Source of the DNA: Indibacter alkaliphilus LW1
GTDB lineage: Bacteria > Bacteroidota > Bacteroidia > Cytophagales > Cyclobacteriaceae
Assembly: GCF_000295935.2 (NCBI RefSeq)
Contig: NZ_ALWO02000037.1
Span: 336,259-400,258, forward strand
DNA: 64,000 nt
Reading direction: 5' to 3'
Both the position numbers and the translations under genes were made by a program. Positions 45,503 to 55,146 of the stretch are shown here, piece by piece (the first letter of the stretch is position 1; the number at the start of each line of letters is the position of its first letter). A model generated the notes under the pieces. The model searched no databases. It was not told the DNA's origin and saw only the letters and a list, made by a program, of their open reading frames with translations.

Positions 45503-46951
45503 TTACTTCACTTTATTCTGAGCTTTTCTAAAGTCAAGCGGTGGATCTATGTCCCCTATCAAGGCTTCGTACACATAGCCGTCCAATCTTTCTTCAAATT
45601 CCTTTTTCGCTTCTTGAATAAGCAAGGGGTTTAAGATCAAATCTTTCCCTGTAAGTGCCATCGTCTTAGCTGCCACCATCATTCCTTTGTACCCAATACT
45701 CATGCCATCGGCAGCAGTTGCTTGCCAAGTATGGGCCGCTGTGCCCGGAACCCAAGTAGCTGTTCCTAACCCAACTGTTGGAGTAACATAACTTACATCC
45801 CCTACATCAGTAGAAGCTGGGAAATGTGTCAACTTATATGGCTGGATTTCTTTTGCTACAGATAATGGCGGAACCTTGGGCAAGTTTAGAGACTCTTGAA
45901 GCTTTTTGGCAAAAGCTATCTCTTCTTCATCATATTCTACACCACCGACAGCAGTGAGGTTTTTATGCATGGTTTTAGCCAATGTTTCATTGGGCAGAAG
46001 CCCATAGATACCTGACACCAATTCTACTTCCACCTGCGTACCTGTTCCTAGTGCAGCTCCTTCTGCAGCTTTGATCACACGTTGCCAGATGTCCTTGACT
46101 TCCTTTACATCTGGATGCCTAACCATATATTCCACTACAGCATAATCGGGTACCACATTAGCGGCCATACCACCATTAGTAATCACATAATGTATTCTAC
46201 TCTCCTGATCCACATGCTCACGCATCATATTTACCATTATATTCATGGCCTCCACCCCATCAAGTGCAGACCTACCTCTTTCGGGAGAACCTGCAGCATG
46301 AGCAGTCTGTCCACGGAATTTAAAGTATCCCTGCATTACAGCGGTGCAGGTTGAAGCATTTGCTGCATTTCTATCGGAAGGATGCCAGTTGATTACAGCG
46401 TCTACCCCTTCAAAAAGACCATCCCTTACCATAAATGCTTTACCTGCACCACCTTCTTCTGCAGGAGTGCCAAAAATTTTGATGGTCGCATTTAGGTTGT
46501 TTTCACTTATCCAATCTTTCAAGGCTACTCCTGAAGCTACAGCTGCTGTACCAAATAAATTATGGCCACAACCATGCCCGTTACCACCTTCTACCAGTTC
46601 CATCCTAAAAGGCACCGCATCTTGTGATAAGCCGGGTAAGGCATCATATTCTGCCAAAAATCCTATCACAGGACCTCCTCTGTCATAGGTAGCCACAAAA
46701 GAAGTGGGCAAACCCGCGACTCCCGTTTCCACATCAAAGCCAGCAGCTTGAAGTTCCTCTATCAGGATTTTGGAGGAAGTAAATTCCAGATAACCCAATT
46801 CAGGATTTTCCCAGATTTCCCGGGCAATCTTTGAATACTGCTCAGTTTTTGAGTCCAGTTGTCGGACTATAAAATTTTCATGATTTGGCTCCTGTGAGTA
46901 TACCGGCTGCCAAAGCATAAGGACTAATGCAATTAGTAATGTTTGTTTCAT
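45503..46951 (-). CDS. M20-family amidohydrolase (AbgB-like), secreted
   Basis: A 482-residue exported zinc amidohydrolase. The signal peptide is MKQTLLIALVLMLWQPVYSQ. Metal-site segments are NGHGCGHNLFGTAAV, GTPAEEGGAGKAFMVRDG and AVINWHPSD; GQTAHAAGSPERGRSALDGVE marks the dimerisation domain. The closest characterised relative by layout is AbgB (aminobenzoyl-glutamate utilisation B), though secretion suggests a wider peptide/amide substrate range. Monocistronic. Confidence 0.9.
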   Translation of the reverse strand: MKQTLLIALVLMLWQPVYSQEPNHENFIVRQLDSKTEQYSKIAREIWENPELGYLEFTSSKILIEELQAAGFDVETGVAGLPTSFVATYDRGGPVIGFLAEYDALPGLSQDAVPFRMELVEGGNGHGCGHNLFGTAAVASGVALKDWISENNLNATIKIFGTPAEEGGAGKAFMVRDGLFEGVDAVINWHPSDRNAANASTCTAVMQGYFKFRGQTAHAAGSPERGRSALDGVEAMNIMVNMMREHVDQESRIHYVITNGGMAANVVPDYAVVEYMVRHPDVKEVKDIWQRVIKAAEGAALGTGTQVEVELVSGIYGLLPNETLAKTMHKNLTAVGGVEYDEEEIAFAKKLQESLNLPKVPPLSVAKEIQPYKLTHFPASTDVGDVSYVTPTVGLGTATWVPGTAAHTWQATAADGMSIGYKGMMVAAKTMALTGKDLILNPLLIQEAKKEFEERLDGYVYEALIGDIDPPLDFRKAQNKVK

Positions 46952-47191
46952 CTGTTCAATATTTGTTTATGAATGGTTTTTATTTTTTAACATCTTGCGT
47001 ACACCAAACCTCAATTCACTTAAGTTGGCAATTAATTACTAAGGATTGAAATTGAATTTCAGGATACCTGCCATTTTTACCCTATTCGATAATAATCGAA
47101 CCTTTACTTCGCTTTGATAAAAATAAGATAAGGAATTCTGAAAAGAAAATAGAATAATCAATTGTAATGACCGTTGATAAAAATAAAAAAA
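46952..47191. other. Intergenic stretch upstream of the M20 gene
   Basis: A 240-base AT-rich region that should hold the M20 promoter. It contains one perfect short palindrome, TTCGAT-AATA-ATCGAA (47085-47100), a possible operator, and no gene. Together with the tiny gene at 47225-47368 it makes up the 510-base gap before the CDF gene. Confidence 0.5.
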
Positions 47192-47211
47192 GGATATGTT
47201 TTTACATATCC
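47192..47211 (-). terminator. Terminator of the small membrane-protein gene
   Basis: GGATATGT / ACATATCC (47192-47199, 47204-47211) form an 8-bp stem with a 4-base loop; on the minus strand a run of TTTTTTTATTTTT follows. It lies 14 bases past the TAA at 47225. Confidence 0.82.
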
Positions 47212-47224
47212 CTTTTTGAAATCT

Positions 47225-47368
47225 TTAATCCATTTGAAAAGCATTAGCTGTTTTTTTAGCTTGTGCACTCTTGGGATCCTGTCAGATCACAATGAGAAAC
47301 CCAACAAGGATCAACCAAACTACTGACGAAACCGCCAGTAAGATCCGGAATTTTTTGTCCTCGTTCAT
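47225..47368 (-). pseudogene. Small single-TM protein gene with an internal TGA
   Basis: ATG at 47368 opens a frame of 28 codons (MNEDKKFRILLAV followed by hydrophobic SSVVWLILVGFLIVI), then TGA (47284-47282). The same frame continues for 18 sense codons (QDPKSAQAKKTANAFQMD) to TAA at 47225. The continuation reads like a natural soluble tail of a single-TM protein, and the strong terminator sits after the TAA, not the TGA. This suggests an originally 47-residue gene with a nonsense change, or a sequencing error. If TGA is the true end, the product is a 28-residue membrane peptide. Confidence 0.5.
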
Positions 47369-47461
47369 AGCTGTTTTTTTGATGAATATACAAACTATTC
47401 TGTTTCAATTCAATTTATAGAGAGATTATTTTGAAAAGCAGGCTCTTACCAATTAAAGAAC

Positions 47462-48454
47462 TTAGTCGATTGTCTCATGATAATGTTTTTGATTCTTTGA
47501 CATATTCACAGCTGTCCATTCGATTTTTTTATCCATTGGATATTTCCTGACACCACAATCTTTGATCTGACAATAATGACAACACTTGTCAGGAATACAG
47601 GGATCTGCATGGACAAATACTTCCATCACTCCTGGCCAGTTGTTTTCCAATACACTTTCAAGCTTTTCAACCTCATCATGAACTTCCTGCAAATTCAAGT
47701 AATAAGGTAAAGTCAAATGAAGATCAATATGCCTGTCTCCCCCATATTGCTGTACACGCATATTATGGATATCAATCCAATTTGACCTCCTGTTTTCATT
47801 GATCAAACTGACTGTACTTGTCACTGCGATAGGATCAGCCTCATCCATCAGTCCTGCCACTGATTTTCTTACCAAACCATATCCTGTAAAAACAATATAG
47901 ATCGAGAAAACAATTGCAATGATAGAATCTAAAAACTCCAGATCTGTCAGGTATATAATCCCTACACCCAAAACTAACAGAAGACTAGTCATGGTATCTG
48001 TCAGGAGATGTTTACCACTTGCTTCTAAGGTAAGGCTATTCAACAATTTACCCTTCTTTTGAAGCAACATTCCCAGAACGCCATTTACAAGACCTGAAAA
48101 AGTCACTAACAGAATCCCCTCAAACAAATTCTCCAAATCATGGGGGAAGAAAAAATTATAAATTGCTTGGTAAATGATAAACAAACCTGCAAGAATAATC
48201 AATGTACCTTCAACTCCAGCGCTAAAAAATTCTATCTTTCCGTGACCATAGGGGTGGTTATCATCTCTAGGCCTTGAACTGAGATAAATACTAAAAGACG
48301 CAAAAGCAGCAGCGACCACATTTACTATACTCTCCATCGCATCTGTTAGGATTGCAGTAGAGTTGGTGATATAATAAGAGTAAAATTTAATTACCAGCAA
48401 CAGGATACTGATAATAAATGAAAGTCTGATCCAGCGCGCTTTTTCCTTTTCCAC
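47462..48454 (-). CDS. Cation diffusion facilitator family transporter
   Basis: A 330-residue CDF metal/proton antiporter (Zn, Fe, Co or Mn efflux). It has about six TM helices with ILTDAMESIVNVVAAAF in TM2, the loop HPYGHGKIEFFSAGVEG, and LLTDTMTSLLLVLGVG in TM5. The cytosolic domain ends in an unusual cysteine/histidine tail (CIPDKCCHYCQIKDC, then KNQKHYHETID) that probably binds metal. The aspartate/histidine pattern in TM2/TM5 supports a metal substrate, but which one is not readable. Monocistronic. Confidence 0.92.
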   Translation of the reverse strand: MEKEKARWIRLSFIISILLLVIKFYSYYITNSTAILTDAMESIVNVVAAAFASFSIYLSSRPRDDNHPYGHGKIEFFSAGVEGTLIILAGLFIIYQAIYNFFFPHDLENLFEGILLVTFSGLVNGVLGMLLQKKGKLLNSLTLEASGKHLLTDTMTSLLLVLGVGIIYLTDLEFLDSIIAIVFSIYIVFTGYGLVRKSVAGLMDEADPIAVTSTVSLINENRRSNWIDIHNMRVQQYGGDRHIDLHLTLPYYLNLQEVHDEVEKLESVLENNWPGVMEVFVHADPCIPDKCCHYCQIKDCGVRKYPMDKKIEWTAVNMSKNQKHYHETID

Positions 48455-48591
48455 TATTCTTCTTTAAAGTTCAAAAATAGAATTTATTTGATAGAAAGTT
48501 TTTTGAAAGCAGATTATTTAGAAATCAATCTTATAACTTACTGTTTCATAAAAAAAATTCAATTTTAGAAACTCGGCTAACTTTTATCGGA

Positions 48592-49665
48592 ATGGAACAA
48601 AATAAACTTCAGTTACCTGCTATTTTAAAAATTCTGATTATCCTTTTGCTGATCATTGCAATCGTTTTTATAATGGTTGTAGGCAGACATTTATTGATCC
48701 CTTTATTGCTAGCAGGGTATATTTCTGCGTTATTGACCCCTATTAGTGATTGGATGGAGAGTAAAAAACTTTCCAGAACTTTAAGCTCCATCATAGCATT
48801 ATTGACAGGATTGGTTGGAATTTTGGGACTACTAACTTTTATAGGTTTTCAGGTTGCCAGCTTTACTCGAGATTTGGATAATGTAGGAGACAAGCTCAAT
48901 AAGTATCTTGAAGACATTGAATCATTTCTTTCTGATAAACTTCAAATAGAGACAGGGTTAGGAAAAGGGATAGATAAAGAATCAATTATAGATTTACTTG
49001 AAACCAACTCCGGCAGTGTTGCTGATATTATCTTCAGCACGCTGGGCTCATTGACATCATTTTTATTGCTGACAGTATTTATTTTCTTTTTTCTTCTGTT
49101 CAGATCCCATCTGACCCAGTTCGCAGCCATGTTATTCCATAAGCATGATCCTGAAATGGTGAAAGGAAAAATAAGGGATTTGAAAAAAGTAGTCCAAAGG
49201 TACATCATAGGTGTAATTAAAGTGATGGCTATTCTTGCAATAGTCAATACGGCCATTTTGCTGGGACTTGGGATCAAACACGCTGTTTTTTTTGGTGTAT
49301 TTGCAGGGATCTTAAATATCATCCCGTTCTTGGGCCCATTCTTGGGAGCTGTATTGCCCACGATCTTTGCTTTTCTTACCAAAGACAGTCTCTGGTATCC
49401 CCTGGGCGTAGTGATTTCATTTCAGATAGTACAGATCATTGAAAGTAACTTTCTCACTCCAAAGATTGTAGGAAGCAATGTAAACCTAAATGCATTTATC
49501 ACATTTTTAGGCTTGATGGTAGGCTCGGCCATTTGGGGCATTGCGGGTATGATTGTTGTCATCCCAACTTTAGCTTTATTGCGAGAAATTTTCCTTTTGG
49601 ATGAATCAACTGAGCCCTTTGCGTTGTTATTCGGAGAAGAAAAAGAAGAGAATAAAAAAGAATGA
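48592..49665 (+). CDS. AI-2E family transporter (paralog 1)
   Basis: A 357-residue membrane protein of the AI-2E/PerM family with about eight TM helices. The signature is the conserved VFAGILNIIPFLGPFLGAVLP stretch near residue 238, and the N-terminal pair ILIILLLIIAIVFIMVVGRHLLIPLLLAG is typical. Members have been linked to autoinducer-2 export or Na+/H+ antiport; function here is unassigned. The stop overlaps the TPR lipoprotein start by 4 bases. A second member lies at 61146. Confidence 0.92.
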   Translation: MEQNKLQLPAILKILIILLLIIAIVFIMVVGRHLLIPLLLAGYISALLTPISDWMESKKLSRTLSSIIALLTGLVGILGLLTFIGFQVASFTRDLDNVGDKLNKYLEDIESFLSDKLQIETGLGKGIDKESIIDLLETNSGSVADIIFSTLGSLTSFLLLTVFIFFFLLFRSHLTQFAAMLFHKHDPEMVKGKIRDLKKVVQRYIIGVIKVMAILAIVNTAILLGLGIKHAVFFGVFAGILNIIPFLGPFLGAVLPTIFAFLTKDSLWYPLGVVISFQIVQIIESNFLTPKIVGSNVNLNAFITFLGLMVGSAIWGIAGMIVVIPTLALLREIFLLDESTEPFALLFGEEKEENKKE

Positions 49666-50600
49666 AGAATCAAAAAGCGATTTATTTGATTATTGCTTTC
49701 CTTGTTGTAGTACTCAGTGGATGTGATAATACTGAAGATAAAAAAGGGAGATTTTTATTAAAAGGAAACGAAAAATTAAAAGAAAACGACACCAGGTCGG
49801 CTTTGGAAATGTATTCTGAAGCTTTAAAAATTGACCCTGATTACAGAGACGCAAGGCTTAACCGTGGCATTGTTTATCAAAGATTAGCTAGGCTGGATGA
49901 GGCCATTCGCGATTACTCCTATATCTTGGCCCAGCTTCCAGAGGATAGCCTGACCCTGTTTCAAAGAGGGTTGGCATATCTTGATAATGGTGAGATTTAC
50001 AAATCCCAAGCAGATGCAGAAACCATTCTCGAATCCTATCCAGAGTATTGGAAAGGATATTTTCTTCATGGTTTGGTTCAAGAACAATTTAAAAATCACG
50101 ATTCGGCCTTGGATTCATTTGGAAAGGCCCTTTCCCTGGAACCAAATAATCCTGACCTCATGGTCAACCAGGCTACAATATTTTACTACAAAAAAAACTA
50201 TGATGAAGCTATTCGAATATTGACGAAAGCAGAGCAACTCAACCCAAAGGAAGCCAATATTTTCAATTTAAGATCGATGATCGCTTTTGAAAATAAAGCC
50301 TATGAAGAGGCTTTAGACTGGGTAGAAAAGGCTATTGCCAACAATCCAAGACAGGCTTTCTTTTACAACAATAGAGGTCTTTACAGGTTATTTACATGTG
50401 ATTTGGAAAAAGGGCTTGACGACATTAACTACAGTATCAAGCAGGATCCAAAAAACCTTTATGCATTGCGAAATAAAGGAATTTATTATGTAATGAAATC
50501 TGAAAAAGAGCTTGCCTTGAGGTACCTTGAAGATCTGTATTCCAAAGTACCTGAGATGGAAATGGTCCAAAATTATTTAGAAAAAGCTCATGCACTTTGA
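49662..50600 (+). CDS. TPR lipoprotein
   Basis: A 312-residue lipoprotein with a type II signal: hydrophobic IYLIIAFLVVV, then lipobox LSGC with the lipidated cysteine at residue 21. The following DNTEDKK is acidic, which could resemble the export signal for surface lipoproteins in Bacteroidota (inference). About seven TPR units follow (RSALEMYSEALKIDPDYRDA, DSALDSFGKALSLEPNNPD, YEEALDWVEKAIANNPRQA). It is coupled to the AI-2E gene by ATGA overlap, and its last 13 bases overlap the end of the convergent histidine kinase gene. Confidence 0.9.
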   Translation: MKNQKAIYLIIAFLVVVLSGCDNTEDKKGRFLLKGNEKLKENDTRSALEMYSEALKIDPDYRDARLNRGIVYQRLARLDEAIRDYSYILAQLPEDSLTLFQRGLAYLDNGEIYKSQADAETILESYPEYWKGYFLHGLVQEQFKNHDSALDSFGKALSLEPNNPDLMVNQATIFYYKKNYDEAIRILTKAEQLNPKEANIFNLRSMIAFENKAYEEALDWVEKAIANNPRQAFFYNNRGLYRLFTCDLEKGLDDINYSIKQDPKNLYALRNKGIYYVMKSEKELALRYLEDLYSKVPEMEMVQNYLEKAHAL

Positions 50601-53600
50601 CTAACGATATGAAGCACTTCTTTGATTTTCTTCAGCAGTTCTGAAGCGTCTATAGGTTTGGCTACATAACCATCAAAACCTGTCTTGTCTATTTTATCCA
50701 TAACTTCAACCTTGTCGGCAGCAGAAAGTGCTAAAATAGGAATATTTGAAAACTCCTTAATCTTCTCTGTTGCTTCAAAACCATTCATTACGGGCATTTG
50801 AATATCCATCAGCACACAATCATAATCTCCTTCTTTCATGGCTTCAACAGCTAACTTGCCATTGTTTACCCGATTATATTGGATACCCCATTTTTTAATG
50901 ATTTTCCCCAATACCAAAGCGTTCACATCGTTGTCTTCAACCATTAAAAGTTTAACTTCCGTGATTTTGGTAGGCGAGCTTGGTTTCGCATGAGAAGAAG
51001 TGGCTGATTCCTCTGTAGAATTGGGTATGTTGGTCATCCCGTTTTCTGCCGGCTTGGCATGAGTTATTTTTGAAAGCGAGTCGCTTTGGACCGTTCTAGC
51101 ATATACCTTTTCAAATTCAATTTCGAAAAAGAAAGATGAGCCAACATTCAATTCAGAATGCAAATCAATTTTACTTCCCATCAAGTCCAGAAGCTTCTTG
51201 GTAATTGACAGCCCCAATCCTGTACCACCATACTTTTTGCTGAATGAATGTTGAATTTGGTCAAACTCATTGAAGATCCTGAGCTTATGCTCCTCTGCTA
51301 TACCTATGCCGTTGTCCCTTACTTCAAAGTAAACTTTCACTTTGGAGTCGGATTGTGATTTCATTTCTAAAATCACTTCTACATTACCATTATGGGTAAA
51401 TTTAAGGGCATTTGTAATCAGGTTATTCAAGACCTGCGCAATTCTGACTTTGTCAGCTTTTACCTCAATATTAAGTTCATTTTTAAATTGAAGTTTAAGT
51501 TCATTTCCACTATCCTTGGCATGATACTGTAAACCATCAACAACTCTTTTGACTACATTTTCAAGATTGATAGGGCTCTTGTCCAAAGTCAATTTTCCAG
51601 CTTCTATTTTCTGGAAATCCAGCAAGTCATTGATCATAGTGATCAGATTTTCCACTGCAAAATTGATAGTATTGAAAGCTGACTTCTGAATTGGGGTGTG
51701 ATCATCCTGAAGGAGGGAGTAAACAGACCCGGAAATAGCATTTAATGGCGTTCTTAGCTCATGGCTGATGATAGAGAGGAACTCTGATTTGACCTGGCTG
51801 GCCTTCATCGCCTCTTCTCGTGCATCATGCAATTTATCCTCAAACAATTTCTGATCTGTGATGTCCGTGAGATATCCATACCAGACAACATCCCCGTTTT
51901 CAAGAGCTTCAGGTTTTGCAGCTCCCTGCACCCATTTAAAATCTGAAGTACCAGGATCCTGAACCCTGAACTTACAGGTCCAAGGACTTAGTTTTCTTGC
52001 CGAAGAAACTGTGGAGGTCAATACTTTTGCTATATCTTCAGGGTGAACTTTTGAAATAGCTTTTCCTACGTCGTTGAATTCAGAAAATTCTCCTTCTTCC
52101 AAATCTAGTAAGGTCTTGATTCCAGGACTCAAATAGGAGAATTTCATCTCTCCATCCTTATCCAGTACAAACTGGTATAGAGCCCCTGGTATATGTTCTG
52201 TCAGATGATGTAAAAAATCAACTGCTCCGGATGATTCCTTCACAGATAGCTCCCTATCAGAAACATCCCTAAATACGGACACCAACATACTTTTCCCCTG
52301 AATCTGAACAAACTTGGCATTTACTTCAACTGGAATTTCTAATCCTGAAGAGTTGATAATGGCACTTTGATAAATTTTATTTCCTAATGAAGTCAGTTGC
52401 TCTACATGGGAGTCCCAAATTTCCTTTTCTGCCAAAATAGGTTCAAAGCCAGCAATACTTTCTGGGAATGGGATTTGACTATCGGGAGCAAATTTGGTTC
52501 TGGCAGCCTGATTGGAGTATAGGATTTTTCCGCTCAGGTCTGTAATCATACACGAATCAGGCCCTAGGTAAAACAACTCTCTGAAAACATCAAGTTTATT
52601 TTGTTCTTCGTATGTCTTGGTAATATCCTGTATAATCCCAAAAAGCCTTGACTGTCTGTTATTTTTACTGTCAGACCTCCCTGTCATTTTCACCCATCGC
52701 GAAGAATTGCCCGAAGCAGCAACCTCAAGGGTAAGATCTATATTTTTCCCTTTGGATATCAGGTCAGCAAAGGCCTCTTTGAGGATTGGTCTGTCTGACT
52801 CTTGAAAAATGTTGATGGCTTCTTCTAAAGTAAGCTCTGTGTCTTTTTTTGTGCCAAGGAATTCCTGCAAAGAACTTGTCAGATAAATTGTATTGGATTG
52901 AGCAGAGATTTCAAAAAACCCCAACTCTGAAGATCCTTCGCAGAGCTGATAGAGTTCATTAAGATTGTCTTTTTCTATTATTTGGGATTTGACATCTGTG
53001 ATATCCCTTCCCATAGCATAAAATTTACCAACAATAAAATGAACATGGAATTCAAACCACCTGTATTCTCCTGCCTTAGTAAGTAATCTTGCAATAAAAT
53101 GACTGTTTTTCCTCTCTTGCCGGATGTCAAAAGTGAGTGACCTGACATGCTCTATGTCATCTGGATGAAAATATGAACAAAGTTCGATATTGATTATTTC
53201 TTCCGGAGCATAGCCTAGCATTGGTTTTACTGAATTACTCACCCAGGTAAGGTAAGTTTCCTGACCTATTGCTACCAAGTCTACAGTATTCCTAAAAAAA
53301 TATTGCGAATCCTTCTTGGTGGGGAGCCCCTGCCCTCTCATTTCCTTTCCTTTATAAAAAAGAAAATAATTAGATGCATTTTCCTGAGGCAATTCAAGAT
53401 AAAAGGTGTAATCAACCCCCATGAAATTTAAAATCAACTCCTCATTGAAGATGTAAGAGTTGATATCCAAACCTAAACCAACCAGGCTTTTTTCATCCAA
53501 AAACTGGCCTATCAGATTTTCAAATGCCTGATTGCTATAAAAAATATTATAGGGATAGGTATCATCCGCCAAGAAAACCATCTCACTGGATTCATAGATG

Positions 53601-53638
53601 ATTTTCTTAAAAGTACTATTAATACCTCTTTCTTTCAT
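50588..53638 (-). CDS. Soluble hybrid histidine kinase with multiple PAS domains and a receiver
   Basis: A 1016-residue sensor kinase without signal peptide or TM segments. Order: divergent PAS (about 15-105), PAS (112-215, ending FYAMGRDITDV), PAS (228-345, FGIIQDITKTYEE), PAS (351-462, VSVFRDVSDRE), PAS (475-600, YGYLTDITDQK). HisKA follows with phospho-His H626 (SIISHELRTPLNA), then HATPase with NLITNALKF, DNGIGI and GGTGLGLSI, and a receiver (895-1012) with EDND acidic pocket, phospho-Asp D945 (LMDIQMPVMNG) and K994. It senses a cytoplasmic or redox-type signal through the PAS array and lacks a DNA-binding output. The porin gene lies upstream on the same strand, 139 bases away. Confidence 0.93.
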   Translation of the reverse strand: MKERGINSTFKKIIYESSEMVFLADDTYPYNIFYSNQAFENLIGQFLDEKSLVGLGLDINSYIFNEELILNFMGVDYTFYLELPQENASNYFLFYKGKEMRGQGLPTKKDSQYFFRNTVDLVAIGQETYLTWVSNSVKPMLGYAPEEIINIELCSYFHPDDIEHVRSLTFDIRQERKNSHFIARLLTKAGEYRWFEFHVHFIVGKFYAMGRDITDVKSQIIEKDNLNELYQLCEGSSELGFFEISAQSNTIYLTSSLQEFLGTKKDTELTLEEAINIFQESDRPILKEAFADLISKGKNIDLTLEVAASGNSSRWVKMTGRSDSKNNRQSRLFGIIQDITKTYEEQNKLDVFRELFYLGPDSCMITDLSGKILYSNQAARTKFAPDSQIPFPESIAGFEPILAEKEIWDSHVEQLTSLGNKIYQSAIINSSGLEIPVEVNAKFVQIQGKSMLVSVFRDVSDRELSVKESSGAVDFLHHLTEHIPGALYQFVLDKDGEMKFSYLSPGIKTLLDLEEGEFSEFNDVGKAISKVHPEDIAKVLTSTVSSARKLSPWTCKFRVQDPGTSDFKWVQGAAKPEALENGDVVWYGYLTDITDQKLFEDKLHDAREEAMKASQVKSEFLSIISHELRTPLNAISGSVYSLLQDDHTPIQKSAFNTINFAVENLITMINDLLDFQKIEAGKLTLDKSPINLENVVKRVVDGLQYHAKDSGNELKLQFKNELNIEVKADKVRIAQVLNNLITNALKFTHNGNVEVILEMKSQSDSKVKVYFEVRDNGIGIAEEHKLRIFNEFDQIQHSFSKKYGGTGLGLSITKKLLDLMGSKIDLHSELNVGSSFFFEIEFEKVYARTVQSDSLSKITHAKPAENGMTNIPNSTEESATSSHAKPSSPTKITEVKLLMVEDNDVNALVLGKIIKKWGIQYNRVNNGKLAVEAMKEGDYDCVLMDIQMPVMNGFEATEKIKEFSNIPILALSAADKVEVMDKIDKTGFDGYVAKPIDASELLKKIKEVLHIVSQSA

Positions 53639-53777
53639 TGAAAGGCAGTTTATAAGTTTACAATTTGGAAAATTGAATTAGGGTGATGCATATTCAATAC
53701 TTCGTAAACATACAGTAATTTGTTTTTTATAACAAATAAATTGCTTTTAAAATTATAAATTTTGTTTTTCACACTAT

Positions 53778-54992
53778 CTAAATCCCGAATTCAACCTGAA
53801 ACATACCGGTCCAGGAATTACCGGTATTTTCAAATCTAGCCAGTCCTTCCAGCCATTTATATCCAAGGTTTACTTGTACCTTGATCCTATGGCCATTTAC
53901 ATAATGCGTAAAACCCAATAACGCTTCATCTACACGCTCTTGAAACTGAGTAATGTTTGCATTAGGATGCACACTTGAATAGCGGACAGCCAGTTCATTT
54001 TTCCGATCAAGCATTTTACTCACTTGTGTATTGATCCCCCATCCAACCAAAACATACCGGATATCTCCCATAGCATTGGTAGTGACCGGATCTTCTGATG
54101 CCCGGTGAAAATACTCAGCTAAAACCGCGTACCCCAGATGTTTATACGTCCCGTCTACTATAAAGCTATTCATATTTCTCGACTCAAACAACTCCTGTCC
54201 CAGTTGGCCTCCGGTCCTTGTTGCTTTTTGATTTTCAGAGTAGGTGACTCCTATTGCAAGTTTGGGATTGGGTTCAAACTCAAAGTCTCCTTCAGAGTAA
54301 TCGCCGCTATTTGTAAATCTTCCAAAAGGCAAAAACTCTAGCCTACCAGTATAAGCAAGTCCATCATTGATAGCTGAAGCATTTCTGCCATCTCCTGTGG
54401 ATATTACCCCTTTAAGTTGCAGGATTGACTGATTTTGAAAAGGAATAGTCTTGTATAAAAACAGACCGAAATCCCTGTCCAAGGTGAAAATTGCATTGGC
54501 CGTCGACCTGTCTGCAAACTGAAGGTTTCCAGAACTGATTACACGCTGCCTATTGCCCGGTAATTTGGATTGACCAAAGCCTAAATAAAAATTTTCATTT
54601 ACAAAATAATACAAAATCGCATCTCTCACTGGCTGTGCAATTAGTCCAGTTTCCAGGTCTAAATCTGCTTTTGAAAAAGCCAGTTGGATATAATATTGAA
54701 ATCTAGGATTCCCCACAAACCCATCAAAACGCAGCCTGAGTCTTCTCACACGCATCTCATATTCACTTACTTGAAATGCATCTCCTTCCAAAGTATTAAA
54801 GCCTGCTCTGTTTTGCATCCTAAACCTTAGATTCATCAGAAAGAGAGAATCCTTAGAAAAGCTAATCCCTTCACTTTCCCCCACGTTGAGTAAAGCTCGT
54901 TCATCTGATTCTACAGTCTGGGCTAAGGAAACATGATTCAAAAAAACCAAAAACAAAAGACATAATAAACCGAGGCTGGATATCTGCTTCAC
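53778..54992 (-). CDS. Outer-membrane porin, phosphate-selective porin O/P family
   Basis: A ~404-residue beta-barrel. The segments VRRLRLRFDGFVGNPRFQYYIQLAFSK and ILYYFVNENFYLGFGQSKLPGNRQR are typical of the OprO/OprP (porin O and P) family in Bacteroidota, and the chain ends in the aromatic GMFQVEFGI. The start is uncertain: GTG 54992 gives a normal signal peptide (VKQISSLGLLCLLFLVFLNHVSLAQ is the leader), while the frame extends to another GTG at 55076. Phosphate uptake is the namesake role, but no phosphate-transport genes are adjacent. Confidence 0.82.
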   Translation of the reverse strand: MKQISSLGLLCLLFLVFLNHVSLAQTVESDERALLNVGESEGISFSKDSLFLMNLRFRMQNRAGFNTLEGDAFQVSEYEMRVRRLRLRFDGFVGNPRFQYYIQLAFSKADLDLETGLIAQPVRDAILYYFVNENFYLGFGQSKLPGNRQRVISSGNLQFADRSTANAIFTLDRDFGLFLYKTIPFQNQSILQLKGVISTGDGRNASAINDGLAYTGRLEFLPFGRFTNSGDYSEGDFEFEPNPKLAIGVTYSENQKATRTGGQLGQELFESRNMNSFIVDGTYKHLGYAVLAEYFHRASEDPVTTNAMGDIRYVLVGWGINTQVSKMLDRKNELAVRYSSVHPNANITQFQERVDEALLGFTHYVNGHRIKVQVNLGYKWLEGLARFENTGNSWTGMFQVEFGI

Positions 54993-55146
54993 AGGCTTTC
55001 CTTCGTTAAATTTTAGTACGCAATGACAAAAGCCTTTAAATATAATCGAATTTCTTTTAAGAAGCCTAAAAATCACTTTTCCGGAAAGGTTTTCAGTTTA
55101 TCTATCAGCATATAAGTCTACATTGTGCTTAACAAGTTATAAAATG

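Noticed and set aside
47225-47284. TGA read as selenocysteine or tryptophan in the small membrane gene
   Set aside because: No SECIS-like hairpin is evident after the TGA, no sel genes are visible, and TGA ends many genes here normally (for example at 50598), so recoding is unlikely.
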